From: Flavobacterium sinopsychrotolerans
Lineage (GTDB): Bacteria; Bacteroidota; Bacteroidia; Flavobacteriales; Flavobacteriaceae
Direction of reading: 5' to 3'
Length of the DNA stretch: 64,000 bases
Assembly: GCF_900110375.1 (NCBI RefSeq)
Contig: NZ_FODN01000005.1
Location: 1 to 64,000 of the forward strand
The notes beneath the pieces are model-generated. The model had not been told where the DNA came from. It saw only the letters and a program-made list of their open reading frames with translations, and ran no database searches. Positions 35,770-44,178 of the stretch are shown piece after piece (positions within the stretch are counted from its first letter, which is position 1; each line of letters begins with the position of its first letter). The translations under genes and the position numbers were made by a program.

Positions 35770-36327
35770 TTATAACATTCGTTTTTGTTGCTCACTAATT
35801 TGTATTGTTTTTTCAAGTCTGGCTATTCTGGTTTTTTCCTGTTTTGCCGTCATAATCCAATGTGTCATCACTTTTTTGTAGGAAGGTGCTTGTGCATTAA
35901 AAAAGTCCCATGCTGGCGGATTCATTTTAAATTGACTTTCATAATTTGGGTCAAGAATAGCAGGTTCTTTTTCGTGAGAATAAATTCGGGATTTGCTTTC
36001 TTTGCGTAAATCAAATGCTTTTTGTCCTTCGGGAGTCATTAGTCCGGCTTTACTGAGTTCCTCCATTTTCTGGATGTTGATGGCGCTCCAAATACTGTTG
36101 CTTCTTCGTGGCGTAAAACGTATGCTGTAACTTTCAGCATCAATCGATTTTCGTACGCCGTCAATCCAGCCAAAGCATAGCGCTTGATCCACGGATTGCG
36201 ACCAAGTCATGGATGGTATATCGCTACTCACTTTGTAGAAACCTACTAGTAGTTCGGTTTCTTTTTTGTGGTGCTTTTCTAACCATGTTCTAAATTGGGC
36301 TTGTGTTGCAAAAAAGGTTGGTGCCAT
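35770..36327 (-). CDS. YdeI/OmpD-associated-family protein
   Basis: 185 residues from ATG 36325-36327 (MAPTFFATQAQFRTWLEKHH). VDQALCFGWIDGVRKSID and RFTPRRSNSIWSAINIQKME are the family signatures; the tail ends in a basic helix. These proteins are named from a Salmonella gene near ompD and have been proposed to protect against bacteriocins or peptides, but the molecular role is unclear. An upstream start at 36366 would add 13 residues that do not fit the family. Confidence 0.88.
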   Translation of the reverse strand: MAPTFFATQAQFRTWLEKHHKKETELLVGFYKVSSDIPSMTWSQSVDQALCFGWIDGVRKSIDAESYSIRFTPRRSNSIWSAINIQKMEELSKAGLMTPEGQKAFDLRKESKSRIYSHEKEPAILDPNYESQFKMNPPAWDFFNAQAPSYKKVMTHWIMTAKQEKTRIARLEKTIQISEQQKRML

Positions 36328-36484
36328 TTCAAAATGAAGTTTGTTAAATACCGCAGAAAAATACAAAAAAAAGAGGTCACTAAATCCTCTTATAATTCTA
36401 TCTTCTAATTTATCGAAAACTCCACAGCACCTGCCAATGAACGGTTCTCGCGAAAAAATGGAACAGGCTGTTCAACCGGAGTTT

Positions 36485-37279
36485 CTATTTGGGTTTCATA
36501 TATTCTAGTGCTTCAGGTCCTTCATTCATTGCATAAATAAATCCTCCAATTACTGTTAAAATCATAAGTAAAACAAATCCTAAAATCATTAATCCTATTG
36601 TTAATCCAACCCGACCAATTACACTTTTCAAGGGCTTGTCTGAATATAATTCTTTAAAAAACCAAGTTAAAATGAAAAGAATAGACAACATTGATAAACT
36701 TGTCAAAGAAGCAAAAAAATCAATATTACTTTTAAATAAAAACATCAGAGGATAGACTAAGAATATATTGAACAGGGTATAAAAGCAAAGTACATAGGAA
36801 TTCATGACTATGTGTTCATAATAGTTATGTCCCCATTTGCTAAAAGCCAATTTTGTAAAAAAAGCAAAAAAAGGAATTAATAAAAGCATTATAATGGAAT
36901 TATAACTTGATGTTATAGCCATATAATCATTCATAAATTCGGAATTTATATGTTGCTTTGCATAATAACTGCTCATAATTTCTTTAAGTCCAATTATTTT
37001 GAATGATATGAATGCAGAAATACCACTCAAAACAAAAGCCAATAAAATGGGCTTGTAATGATTTACCCTTTTACCGTCAATAAATTCTTTTGCTGTTTTT
37101 CCCGGATTTTTAATGATGTTTTTTACTGAATAGAGAAATCCTTTATTAGTGTGTAAAAAAGTGTATTGAATTTCGTCCCAAATATATTTTTTGTCAATTT
37201 TTTTATATTTTTTTTGTCCACAATTTCCACAGAAGTTTTCGTTAGTAATTTGATTGCAATTTTGGCAGTTTAGTTCCAT
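36485..37279 (-). CDS. DUF3667 membrane protein with N-terminal zinc ribbon
   Basis: 264 residues. A four-cysteine ribbon at the N terminus (CQNCNQITNENFCGNCGQ), the DUF3667 linker (FLHTNKGFLYSVKNIIKNPG, GKRVNHYKPI) and about five membrane spans. Function is unknown; the ribbon-plus-membrane layout is common in Bacteroidota. It is the last of a run of small membrane-protein genes on the minus strand. Confidence 0.88.
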   Translation of the reverse strand: MELNCQNCNQITNENFCGNCGQKKYKKIDKKYIWDEIQYTFLHTNKGFLYSVKNIIKNPGKTAKEFIDGKRVNHYKPILLAFVLSGISAFISFKIIGLKEIMSSYYAKQHINSEFMNDYMAITSSYNSIIMLLLIPFFAFFTKLAFSKWGHNYYEHIVMNSYVLCFYTLFNIFLVYPLMFLFKSNIDFFASLTSLSMLSILFILTWFFKELYSDKPLKSVIGRVGLTIGLMILGFVLLMILTVIGGFIYAMNEGPEALEYMKPK

Positions 37280-37294
37280 ATATTTTCAAAAAAA

Positions 37295-37552
37295 TTAAAG
37301 ATTTCTTGATTTAATTTCTTTATTCATTAAACTTAAGTTTATGAGTAAAGGAATAAAAGTTATTGACATTGTGAAAACAGGAATAAGTGTTGCAATAGGA
37401 ACGTTTTTGAATCCTTTAGCAGTTAAAAGATAAATTAAAATAGTCGTAGCTAATACGAAAACAATTCCCAAGCCAATTGAAGCGCCTTTTAGCAAACCTC
37501 TCTTTTTTAGCAATTTTTCATTTGTCAATTCTTCGTAAATATTTTTCTTCAT
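37295..37552 (-). CDS. small membrane protein, 85 aa
   Basis: Two membrane spans (LKGASIGLGIVFVLATTILI and ATLIPVFTMSITFIPLLINL) with a charged N terminus (MKKNIYEELTNEKLLKKRG) and a basic tail. No family recognised beyond similarity in layout to its neighbour at 37649. It is 15 bases upstream of the DUF3667 gene, so co-transcription is likely. Confidence 0.65.
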   Translation of the reverse strand: MKKNIYEELTNEKLLKKRGLLKGASIGLGIVFVLATTILIYLLTAKGFKNVPIATLIPVFTMSITFIPLLINLSLMNKEIKSRNL

Positions 37553-37648
37553 ATGATTTCTTGTTTTTTCTAAAATTTATATTTTTTTTGCAGATTTGGG
37601 GTTCAAATGTCTTTTTATTTTTTCAGTTTACAATAACTAAAAAACTGA

Positions 37649-37948
37649 CTATAATAATTTCATTAAAATTTGGACAATCTTATACTGCTTGTTTAGTTTA
37701 AATTTCGATATTTCCTTCATTATTTCTTTTTCGAGTAATTTACTATTCCCTGAATTTTTAATTAACAAATAGCCTATTATTAAAGGAAAGAATGTAAAAA
37801 ATCCAAAACCGTTTTTCACATAACTATAAAAGAATATACCAATTGTTATTCCTATAATAAAAGAGAAAATTATTTTATTACTTTTTATTTTTTTATATTC
37901 TAAAATTAAATTTTCATCGCTAAATTCTGATAAATTTTCAGGTTTCAT
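37649..37948 (-). CDS. small membrane protein, 99 aa
   Basis: N terminus MKPENLSEFSDENLILEYKK followed by two spans (IIFSFIIGITIGIFFYSYVK and FFTFFPLIIGYLLIKN) and a basic helical tail. Same general plan as the 85-residue protein downstream (charged head, two spans), so the two may be diverged paralogs. Start overlaps the end of a further small frame upstream by 11 bases. Confidence 0.6.
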   Translation of the reverse strand: MKPENLSEFSDENLILEYKKIKSNKIIFSFIIGITIGIFFYSYVKNGFGFFTFFPLIIGYLLIKNSGNSKLLEKEIMKEISKFKLNKQYKIVQILMKLL

Positions 37949-38123
37949 TTCGTGTTTTTTTATGGTTTATGGTTGTCTTTATTTTAAGTCTATTTTTCAA
38001 GTAATCAATCTTAAATAAACTCCAAATAATTATACGAATAAAATTCATTGATCTTGTCAAATGTTTTTTTTCATTGATGTAATAACTAAATGCATTAAAT
38101 AAAATTGGCATCACAATAGACAC
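37938..38123 (-). CDS. small membrane protein, possibly frameshifted or mis-started
   Basis: The reading frame gives a span (IVMPILFNAFSYYI) and a very basic tail (YLKNRLKIKTTINHKKTRNE), 61 residues from a GTG. The same frame stays open further upstream (YNEFVLALLIVSIVMPILF), extending the span, while a well-formed N terminus MLEKLYVNKTEKDVKSTMNL (ATG near 38200) lies in another frame and stops early. One base lost or gained near 38150 would join them into a protein resembling its two neighbours, so this may be a recent frameshift. Confidence 0.4.
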   Translation of the reverse strand: MSIVMPILFNAFSYYINEKKHLTRSMNFIRIIIWSLFKIDYLKNRLKIKTTINHKKTRNET

Positions 38124-38574
38124 AATGAGAAGTGCTAATACAAATTCATTGTAGATTTTACATCTTTTTCTGTTTTATTTACGTATAATTTTTCTAACAT
38201 TTTTTTACTTTTAGGTTTTAATTTTACGCGTTAAAGTTCATGTAAAATATCTGTTACCGTCAGTTCATCTAAAAACCTCTAAACGAACTCTATTTTGTTA
38301 ATCAGTGCGTAAATATATATGATTTAAACTACAATTAAAATTCTTTATTAAAAAACGGATTGTTTGTTCATGAAATAAAATAAGACCCAAATAGTATAAC
38401 AAACAGGTAGATAGCGCATTATAATTATAGTAATAGAATAAGCATCGATGGTTGTTGTAGCTTTATACTTTGTAGCGGTTTTTTGTTGTTTTTGTTATTT
38501 GCTCACCGTTGTGGGCACAGTTTGCAGAATTGGGCTAACGATTTTGGTATTTCAGTGCAGTCGGGGTCAGTTTT
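38124..38574. other. intergenic region with partial palindrome, no gene seen
   Basis: 451 bases, AT-rich. Around 38500 TGCTCAC-CGTT-GTGGGCA forms a 7-bp hairpin (one G-T pair), and GGGCTAACG follows, which recalls the ends of the cassette-like palindromes at 39783-39876 and 40910-41044. The left 80 bases may hold the start of the 37938 gene. No other coding frame is supported. Confidence 0.4.
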
Positions 38575-39714
38575 TTATTGGATTGCTTTAATAAATTTTT
38601 TCATTTCGTCCATTTTACCTACTGTAATCCTCGTCCATTTACCTTGCTCTTCATATATTCTTCCGCCTTCAATATTATTATCTTCTAATTGCTTGAAATA
38701 GTCCTTGTTGTATTTTGCAAGTGAAAAATAGATGAAATTTGTATTAGAAAAAATGCACTCGCAATTTAACTTTTTGAGTTCGCTGATAGTATATTGTCTT
38801 ACATTTTCATTTAGCAAGTAGCAATTTGAAACAAATTTGTCATCTTTCAACGAAGCTATAGCAGCAAGTTTTGATAATACACTAACACTATTATTTGTAT
38901 TGGATTGAAAATTTGCCAAATTATCAATTATTGTTTTGTTCGCAATTGCATACCCAATCCGTGCTCCAGCCAAACCATACATTTTGGAAAATGTTTTGGC
39001 GATAATAATATTTTTGTGGTCATTTACGAGATTGCTAAGGGATTGCTGTTTAGTAAAGTCCAAATACGCCTCATCAATCAATACAATTGTATTTTGTGAA
39101 ATCTTGGTTACAAATTCTACTAATGCTTCTCTTTCACAAATTGTTCCTGTTGGGTTGTTTGGATTACAGATATAAACAAGTTTTGTATCTTGGTTTACAG
39201 CTGCCAACATAGCTTGCAAATTAATTTTCTTATAGGTTGTAAGCGGTACTTTATTTTTCGTTAAACCTAAATTATCTAATGTAACTGTCCAATAATCATA
39301 GCTTGGGTCTGCGATTACATAATTTGCGTTGCCAGTCACCTTCGGTTCGTGTCCTTTGTCTAGTGATACAAATTTCGCAACCAAATCTAAAATTTCAGTT
39401 GAACCAGCTCCCAACAATATGTTTTCGTCTTTAACACTATTTCGTATTGCAAGGTCAGCAATCAGTTGTGTCGCAACATCCCAATTATATCGGTTACTAA
39501 TATTCGCATTGTCTACAAATGCTTTCCTTGCTAATGGAGATGGACCATAGGGGTTTTCATTTGAGCGTAAAAAAATTAAGTTAGCATCATTTTCAAAACT
39601 ATTAATTAAATTTTCTGATACAAGAGGAGAAGCAAATGAATTGAAGTGTGTAAGTCCAATACCAGCTACTCCAATTCCAATTTTTTTCAGCCAAAGTCTT
39701 CGGTTCGTTTCCAT
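38575..39714 (-). CDS. histidinol-phosphate aminotransferase-like PLP enzyme with Tat signal
   Basis: 379 residues. The start METNRRLWLKKIGIGVAGIG is a twin-arginine signal (RRLWLKK followed by a hydrophobic stretch). The fold type I aminotransferase core is complete: SNENPYGPSP, CNPNNPTGT, the Asp/Tyr pair in IDEAYLDF, the PLP Lys in AKTFSKMYGLAG, and the Arg in WTRITVG. HisC-like enzymes are normally cytoplasmic; an exported, folded, cofactor-loaded form would need Tat. Substrate is unknown, and no histidine genes are nearby. Palindromic elements lie on its 5' side. Confidence 0.88.
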   Translation of the reverse strand: METNRRLWLKKIGIGVAGIGLTHFNSFASPLVSENLINSFENDANLIFLRSNENPYGPSPLARKAFVDNANISNRYNWDVATQLIADLAIRNSVKDENILLGAGSTEILDLVAKFVSLDKGHEPKVTGNANYVIADPSYDYWTVTLDNLGLTKNKVPLTTYKKINLQAMLAAVNQDTKLVYICNPNNPTGTICEREALVEFVTKISQNTIVLIDEAYLDFTKQQSLSNLVNDHKNIIIAKTFSKMYGLAGARIGYAIANKTIIDNLANFQSNTNNSVSVLSKLAAIASLKDDKFVSNCYLLNENVRQYTISELKKLNCECIFSNTNFIYFSLAKYNKDYFKQLEDNNIEGGRIYEEQGKWTRITVGKMDEMKKFIKAIQ

Positions 39715-39782
39715 ACTATCTTTTTCTTTAACAAGTCTTTAAAAAAAATAGTTTGTTACAACCGCGGAGTGTTAAAATTACG

Positions 39783-39876
39783 TCCAACGTTCGTTTCGCC
39801 ACTTTGAAAGGGCTGGAAGTTCGTAAACGTTCAATTTTAGGATTTATGAAAACTTGATACGAAACGGTAATTCCGG
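39783..39876. repeat. cassette-boundary-like palindrome E1
   Basis: Begins TCCAACGT and ends GGTAATTCCGG. CGTTTCG (39792-39798) pairs with CGAAACG (39860-39866) across about 61 bases. The ends match those of E2 (40910-41044), which begins TCCAACGT and ends GTTACCGG, while the internal stems differ. It separates the aminotransferase and nucleotidase genes. Confidence 0.5.
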
Positions 39877-39919
39877 TAAACTACAGCTAGCTCAAAATGG
39901 CGGTTGGCAAATCGGTTTT

Positions 39920-40861
39920 TTATTCTTTGATTTTGTTTTTTTCGTATTTTTTTAATGGAGAGTCGGTTTTGTATAATACTTTTCCAGAAGGCACGACTTT
40001 ACTTGAGCCTTCAAGATGGGTTTCTTGGTCGTCAAAAAAAATATGAGCTCCAAATGCTTTCAAAACTTTGTCTTTTGATAATCCACCCAAAAAATATGCT
40101 TCATCGACATAAACACCCCAATGACGAAGTGTCTTAATTACTCTCATATGACTTGGAGCATTTCTAGCTGTTACAATTGCAATTCTTAGTGGTGTTAATT
40201 CTATTGTTGTTGGTAAAAATTCTTGAATTTTAGATAATTTTCTTAACAATTCGGCAAATGGTCCATCACTTAACGGAATATCTTCATTTTCGGTTTCGTG
40301 TTGATGGAAAGCTTCAATACCTTTTTCTTTATAAATCTGTTCGGATTCTTCTGAGAAAACAACAGCATCGGCATCAAACGCAAATTTCACTCTGTCAATC
40401 TCGGGAAGATAATCTGTAGGCGGTGCGTAAATTAATGCTGTGGCGCAATTTGAAGTATCACTTATCTTCTGTACTTCAACTTCATCTTTTGATAAAAATA
40501 AATCAATATCAAAAGCATCAATAAATGGAGAAAGTGGTTCGCCTCCCGAAAATGCCCATCTAGTAATTGGAAGATTAAAGTGTTTCATTGATTTTAAAAC
40601 TCGGACTCCTGTTTCTGGGCTATTTCTAGACATTACGACAACTTCAATAATTTGTTTAGAAGCAATTTCGTTTAACTTTAATAGACTTTTGATTAAAGGA
40701 AAAGCTGTTCCTTCTGATAATAATTCATTTTCGTGGTCTAATTGATATTTTCGAAATCCTTCTATATTTTCATTTTTGAAAATTTCATTTTCTACTTCTA
40801 AATTGAAAAGAGCTCTAGAAGAAACTCCAACTACTAATATTTTTGAAAAGTCTAATGCCAT
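39920..40861 (-). CDS. cytosolic 5'-nucleotidase (NT5C1-like family)
   Basis: 313 residues matching the 5'-nucleotidase family PF06189: LVVGVSSRALFNLEVENEIF at the start, EVVVMSRNSPETGVRVL, WAFSGGEPLSPFIDAFDIDL, FDADAVVFSEESE and VDEAYFLGGLSKDKVLKAFG. Family members (NT5C1A in animals) dephosphorylate AMP and other nucleotides. No signal peptide. It is bounded by palindromic elements (E1, E2) and stands apart from the surrounding operons, consistent with a mobile single-gene insert. Confidence 0.9.
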   Translation of the reverse strand: MALDFSKILVVGVSSRALFNLEVENEIFKNENIEGFRKYQLDHENELLSEGTAFPLIKSLLKLNEIASKQIIEVVVMSRNSPETGVRVLKSMKHFNLPITRWAFSGGEPLSPFIDAFDIDLFLSKDEVEVQKISDTSNCATALIYAPPTDYLPEIDRVKFAFDADAVVFSEESEQIYKEKGIEAFHQHETENEDIPLSDGPFAELLRKLSKIQEFLPTTIELTPLRIAIVTARNAPSHMRVIKTLRHWGVYVDEAYFLGGLSKDKVLKAFGAHIFFDDQETHLEGSSKVVPSGKVLYKTDSPLKKYEKNKIKE

Positions 40862-40909
40862 ATTTTCTTGTAATTTCTAATGAGGTTTTTCGGTTTTTCC
40901 AAACTGTTT

Positions 40910-41044
40910 TCCAACGTCCCCGCGCTACACGCAGGCTGGGATTAAGAAAGCCTAAACTTTCGGCTAAAAAATAATTTTTCAAATACAAAACCATCATTAA
41001 ATTTTGCCAAATGCCCAGCTTGCTTGTAGCGTGTGTTACCGGAG
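40910..41044. repeat. cassette-boundary-like palindrome E2
   Basis: Begins TCCAACGT and ends GTTACCGGAG. CGCTAC (40923-40928) and GCTGGG (40935-40940) pair with GTAGCG (41026-41031) and CCCAGC (41014-41019); the whole is a long imperfect hairpin with a spacer of about 73 bases. It lies upstream of the nucleotidase gene. Confidence 0.55.
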
Positions 41045-41381
41045 GCTTGTTTTGACGAAATCTCGTTTTAAACCGCAATTTTTTTAAGATTCCGTTTATC
41101 CAATTCCGTCCGCTCGACAAAGTTTAGTTTTCGGTTTTTGGTTCTATATTTTTTGGCTCAAAGTTTCAAGTTTTCACTTTCCGCTTTTCACGTTTCTTTT
41201 TTAAGTTTCAGTTGGCAAATTCCAACTTTTACGTTTCTGCTTTTCAGATTCCAATTTTCAAGCTTGCTTTGCCTGTTCGCTGTCGCTCGAGTCTGCTGGC
41301 AAGTTTCAACTTTCACGCTTCTGCTTTGTAAATTTTCTGATTGAAACCATCAGCGTGATTTCGGCACAAGTCTCCGGTAAC
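41035..41381. repeat. block bounded by inverted GTTACCGGAG repeats, with imperfect tandem repeats inside
   Basis: GTTACCGGAGGCTTGT (41035-41050) and ACAAGTCTCCGGTAAC (41366-41381) are 15/16 inverted matches, and just inside them CGAAATC (41056-41062) faces GATTTCG (41357-41363). The interior is pyrimidine-rich with a repeated unit of about 38 bases: GTTGGCAAATTCCAACTTTT near 41212 and GCTGGCAAGTTTCAACTTTC near 41292. No protein is supported (a 68-residue frame at 41138 is low-complexity). Confidence 0.5.
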
Positions 41382-41391
41382 TTGTATATAG

Positions 41392-41451
41392 GCGAAACAA
41401 ACCTTCTTGTATACACCCTAATATGGGTAGATTTGCGAAGGTTTGTTTCGC
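41392..41451. repeat. perfect 15-bp inverted repeat
   Basis: GCGAAACAAACCTTC (41392-41406) and GAAGGTTTGTTTCGC (41437-41451) pair perfectly over a 30-base loop. It has no T tract after it, so a terminator is unlikely. Confidence 0.7.
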
Positions 41452-41567
41452 GTTATAGATTTCCAAATATATTAAAATTTTCTTACAAATAATCAAAAGG
41501 ATTTTTTAATAACTGGATGTTTTTTTGAATAGCAATCGGAATATTTTAGTCGTTGATACAACTTTTT

Positions 41568-41653
41568 GCGTGAGGGATAACAGTGGAAATCCTTTTATGA
41601 AGCGCAGCGGAGTAAAAGATTATAACGAATAGCCCGACCTTTTTAGGGCACGC
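41568..41653 (+). repeat. structured intergenic repeat, copy 3 (short-hairpin form)
   Basis: GCGTGAGGGATAACAGTGG ... AACGAATAGCCCGACC ... CACGCCC. GCGTG (41568-41572) can pair with CACGC (41649-41653); the first hairpin is CTTTTA/TAAAAG (41592-41597 with 41613-41618), the second is short. Same family as copies at 513-673 and 13956-14036. It lies about 140 bases before the tgt promoter. Confidence 0.7.
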
Positions 41654-41793
41654 CCAAAACCAGATACTAATTGCACTTGTCTTTTTGAACGATATAATTA
41701 TCTCATTTTTCTCTTAAAAAGTTGGTATGTTTTGGTTGTTATTCTGATAGTTTTTGGGATACTTTTTTACTTTATGGGATGGAAAACATTTTT

Positions 41794-41824
41794 TTGATGT
41801 AGATTTCAAATTAACCTATCTTTG
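41794..41824 (+). promoter_or_regulatory. tgt promoter
   Basis: TTG (41794-41796), a 20-base spacer and TATCTTTG (41817-41824) match the Bacteroidota consensus. It places transcription start near 41830, which excludes the upstream in-frame start at 41754 and supports the ATG at 41856. Confidence 0.7.
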
Positions 41825-41855
41825 CCAGCCGAACAATCGGGTGAAATACGTTACT

Positions 41856-42986
41856 ATGAAGTTTGATTTATTAAAAAAAGATCCGCAGTCGAAAGCCAGA
41901 GCGGGAAGTATTACTACTGATCACGGGGTGATTGAAACTCCAATTTTTATGCCTGTGGGTACCGTAGCTTCAGTAAAAGGAGTGCATCAACGGGAACTGA
42001 AAGAAGACATTAACCCGGATATTATCCTGGGAAATACCTACCACTTATACTTGCGACCACAAACGGAAATCCTGGAGAAAGCTGGTGGTTTGCATAAATT
42101 CATGAATTGGGACCGTAATATTTTGACGGATTCTGGTGGCTACCAAGTGTATTCACTCTCGGCCAACAGAAAAATTAAGGAAGAAGGAGTGAAGTTCAAA
42201 TCGCATATTGACGGTTCGTACCACTTTTTTACACCAGAGAATGTGATGGAAATTCAACGTACCATTGGTGCCGATATTATTATGGCATTTGATGAGTGTA
42301 CGCCGTATCCGTGTGATTACAACTACGCAAAACGCTCCATGAAAATGACCCACCGTTGGTTAGACCGTTGCATCAATCATTTAGACACGCAGCCTGTAAA
42401 ATACGGTTACGATCAAGCTTTTTTTCCAATTGTTCAGGGAAGTTGTTATAAGGATTTGCGTCAGCAATCAGCGGAATATATTGCAAATTCAAATCAAGTA
42501 GGAAACGCCATTGGTGGACTTTCAGTAGGGGAACCTGCCGAAGAAATGTACGCGATGACTGAAGTGGTTTGCGAAATTTTACCGGAAGACAAACCGCGTT
42601 ACCTAATGGGCGTGGGAACTCCAATAAATATTTTGGAAAATATTGCCCTTGGAATCGACATGTTTGACTGTGTTATGCCAACGCGTAACGCCAGAAACGG
42701 AATGTTGTTTACCGCAAATGGTACCATCAATATCAAAAATAAAAAGTGGGAAGCTGATTTCTCTCCAATTGACGAAATGGCAATCACTTACGTGGATACA
42801 GAATACACGAAAGCGTATTTGCGCCACCTTTTTGCTGCTAATGAATACCTAGGAAAACAAATTGCTACGATACACAATCTTGGTTTTTATATGTGGTTGG
42901 TTCGTGAAGCCAGAAAACATATCTTAGCGGGCGATTTCAGACCTTGGAAAGAAATGATGGTGAAAAATATGAGCCAGCGATTATAG
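41856..42986 (+). CDS. tgt: queuine/preQ1 tRNA-guanine transglycosylase, zinc cysteines absent
   Basis: 376 residues from ATG 41856 (MKFDLLKKDPQSKARAGSIT). It swaps guanine 34 of certain tRNAs for preQ1. The catalytic Asp residues and the base-binding region are present (ILTDSGGYQVYSLS, FDECTPYPCDYNYAKRSM, GGLSVGEP, DCVMPTRNARNGMLF). The C-terminal zinc site normally reads CxCxxC followed by a His. Here the same place reads PIDEMAITYVDTEYTKAYLR, with no Cys, while the His in TIHNLGFY stays. The frame is unbroken, so this is not decay. It heads a run with an LptF/G-type permease. Confidence 0.95.
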   Translation: MKFDLLKKDPQSKARAGSITTDHGVIETPIFMPVGTVASVKGVHQRELKEDINPDIILGNTYHLYLRPQTEILEKAGGLHKFMNWDRNILTDSGGYQVYSLSANRKIKEEGVKFKSHIDGSYHFFTPENVMEIQRTIGADIIMAFDECTPYPCDYNYAKRSMKMTHRWLDRCINHLDTQPVKYGYDQAFFPIVQGSCYKDLRQQSAEYIANSNQVGNAIGGLSVGEPAEEMYAMTEVVCEILPEDKPRYLMGVGTPINILENIALGIDMFDCVMPTRNARNGMLFTANGTINIKNKKWEADFSPIDEMAITYVDTEYTKAYLRHLFAANEYLGKQIATIHNLGFYMWLVREARKHILAGDFRPWKEMMVKNMSQRL

Positions 42987-43089
42987 AAATGTTTAAAGTT
43001 TTTTTAGTTTAAAGTTTAAAACTCCTTGTGTGAATTTGCAACTGTACTAAACCTTAAACTTTTAAACCTTAAACCTTAAACTTTTTTAA

Positions 43090-44178
43090 ATGTTAACAAT
43101 AATAGACAAATACATCCTAAAAAGATATTTAGCCACATTTGCGGTGATGCTGTTGTTGTTTATACCCATAGGAATCGTTGTGGACGTATCCGAGAAGATC
43201 AATAAAATGCTGGAAAATAAAGTTCCGTTTTTAGAGATTGCTCTTTATTACTACAACTTTACAGTTTATTTTGCCAATTCCCTTTTTCCGATATTTTTGT
43301 TTTTATCTGTAATTTGGTTCACGTCAAAACTGGCGAATGATACGGAGATTATTGCTATTTTAAGTTCGGGGATTTCATTTACACGATTTTTAAGACCCTA
43401 CATTATTGGCGCTTCCATTGTTTCAGTTTTTGTATTGTTAATGGGTTTCTTTGTCGTTCCGGCGGCCAGTGAAGGTTTTAACAATTTCAGGTATACGTAC
43501 TTGAAAGGAGGCGGAAAAGAAGCGATGCGTGGTGATAATACGGATGTGTATCGCCAGATCAATGACAATGAATTCATTTATGTAAACAGTTTCAATACGG
43601 AATCTAAAATTGCTTTTAATTTCTCCTTGGAGAAATTTAAAAACGAGAAATTAGTTCATAAAATAACGGCCAGCAGAATCAAATGGAATCCAAAGGACAG
43701 CACCTACACGATGTATGATTACACGAAAAGAACGGTAGGTGAACTGAATGATAAAATTGAAAATCTGCCGGAAAAAAATGCTGTTTTTACTTTTGATTTA
43801 GAGGATTTAACACCTGTAGTTTATATTGCGGAAACGTTGAGCTTAGGAAAATTGAATGCTTTCATCGAAAAAGAAAGAGAAAGAGGTTCCTCTAATATCA
43901 ACGTGTATTTAGTGGTTTTGTATAAAAAATATAGCGTTCCGGTATCGGCATTTATTTTGACTATTATTGCCGTAGCCGTTTCTTCGATGAAACGAAGAGG
44001 CGGAATGGGAACGAATCTGGCCATTGGAATTGCACTGGCTTTTGCCTTTGTGTTTTTTGATAAAATCTTTGGCGTATTAGCCGAAAAATCGAGTATTCCG
44101 CCCATGTTAGCCGTTTGGTTGCCTAATATTGCTTTTGGAATTTTAGCCATTTATTTATTACGAAATGCAAAACGATAA
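43090..44178 (+). CDS. LptF/LptG-family permease
   Basis: 362 residues with the LptF/G topology: two or three spans at each end around a periplasmic domain. Starts LTIIDKYILKRYLATFAVML; the coupling region NDTEIIAILSSGISFTRFLR is typical. LptFG with LptB drives lipopolysaccharide from the inner membrane. Whether this is LptF or LptG cannot be decided here. Its end overlaps the EamA gene by 14 bases. The 80 bases before it (about 43005-43085) are low-complexity repeats of AAACCTTAAACTTTT. Confidence 0.93.
   Translation: MLTIIDKYILKRYLATFAVMLLLFIPIGIVVDVSEKINKMLENKVPFLEIALYYYNFTVYFANSLFPIFLFLSVIWFTSKLANDTEIIAILSSGISFTRFLRPYIIGASIVSVFVLLMGFFVVPAASEGFNNFRYTYLKGGGKEAMRGDNTDVYRQINDNEFIYVNSFNTESKIAFNFSLEKFKNEKLVHKITASRIKWNPKDSTYTMYDYTKRTVGELNDKIENLPEKNAVFTFDLEDLTPVVYIAETLSLGKLNAFIEKERERGSSNINVYLVVLYKKYSVPVSAFILTIIAVAVSSMKRRGGMGTNLAIGIALAFAFVFFDKIFGVLAEKSSIPPMLAVWLPNIAFGILAIYLLRNAKR

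Noticed and set aside
41138..41344. 68-residue frame in the pyrimidine-rich block
   Set aside because: Low-complexity translation (many F, S, L) from tandem-like repeats; no start context.
38124..41460. Integron array with true attC sites
   Set aside because: The palindromes do not fit the strict RYYYAAC/GTTRRRY core and no integrase is in view, so only a cassette-like description is given.
41856..42986. Tgt as a pseudogene because zinc ligands are missing
   Set aside because: The frame is intact, with a good promoter and all other conserved blocks, so the loss looks like a feature of the protein and not decay.
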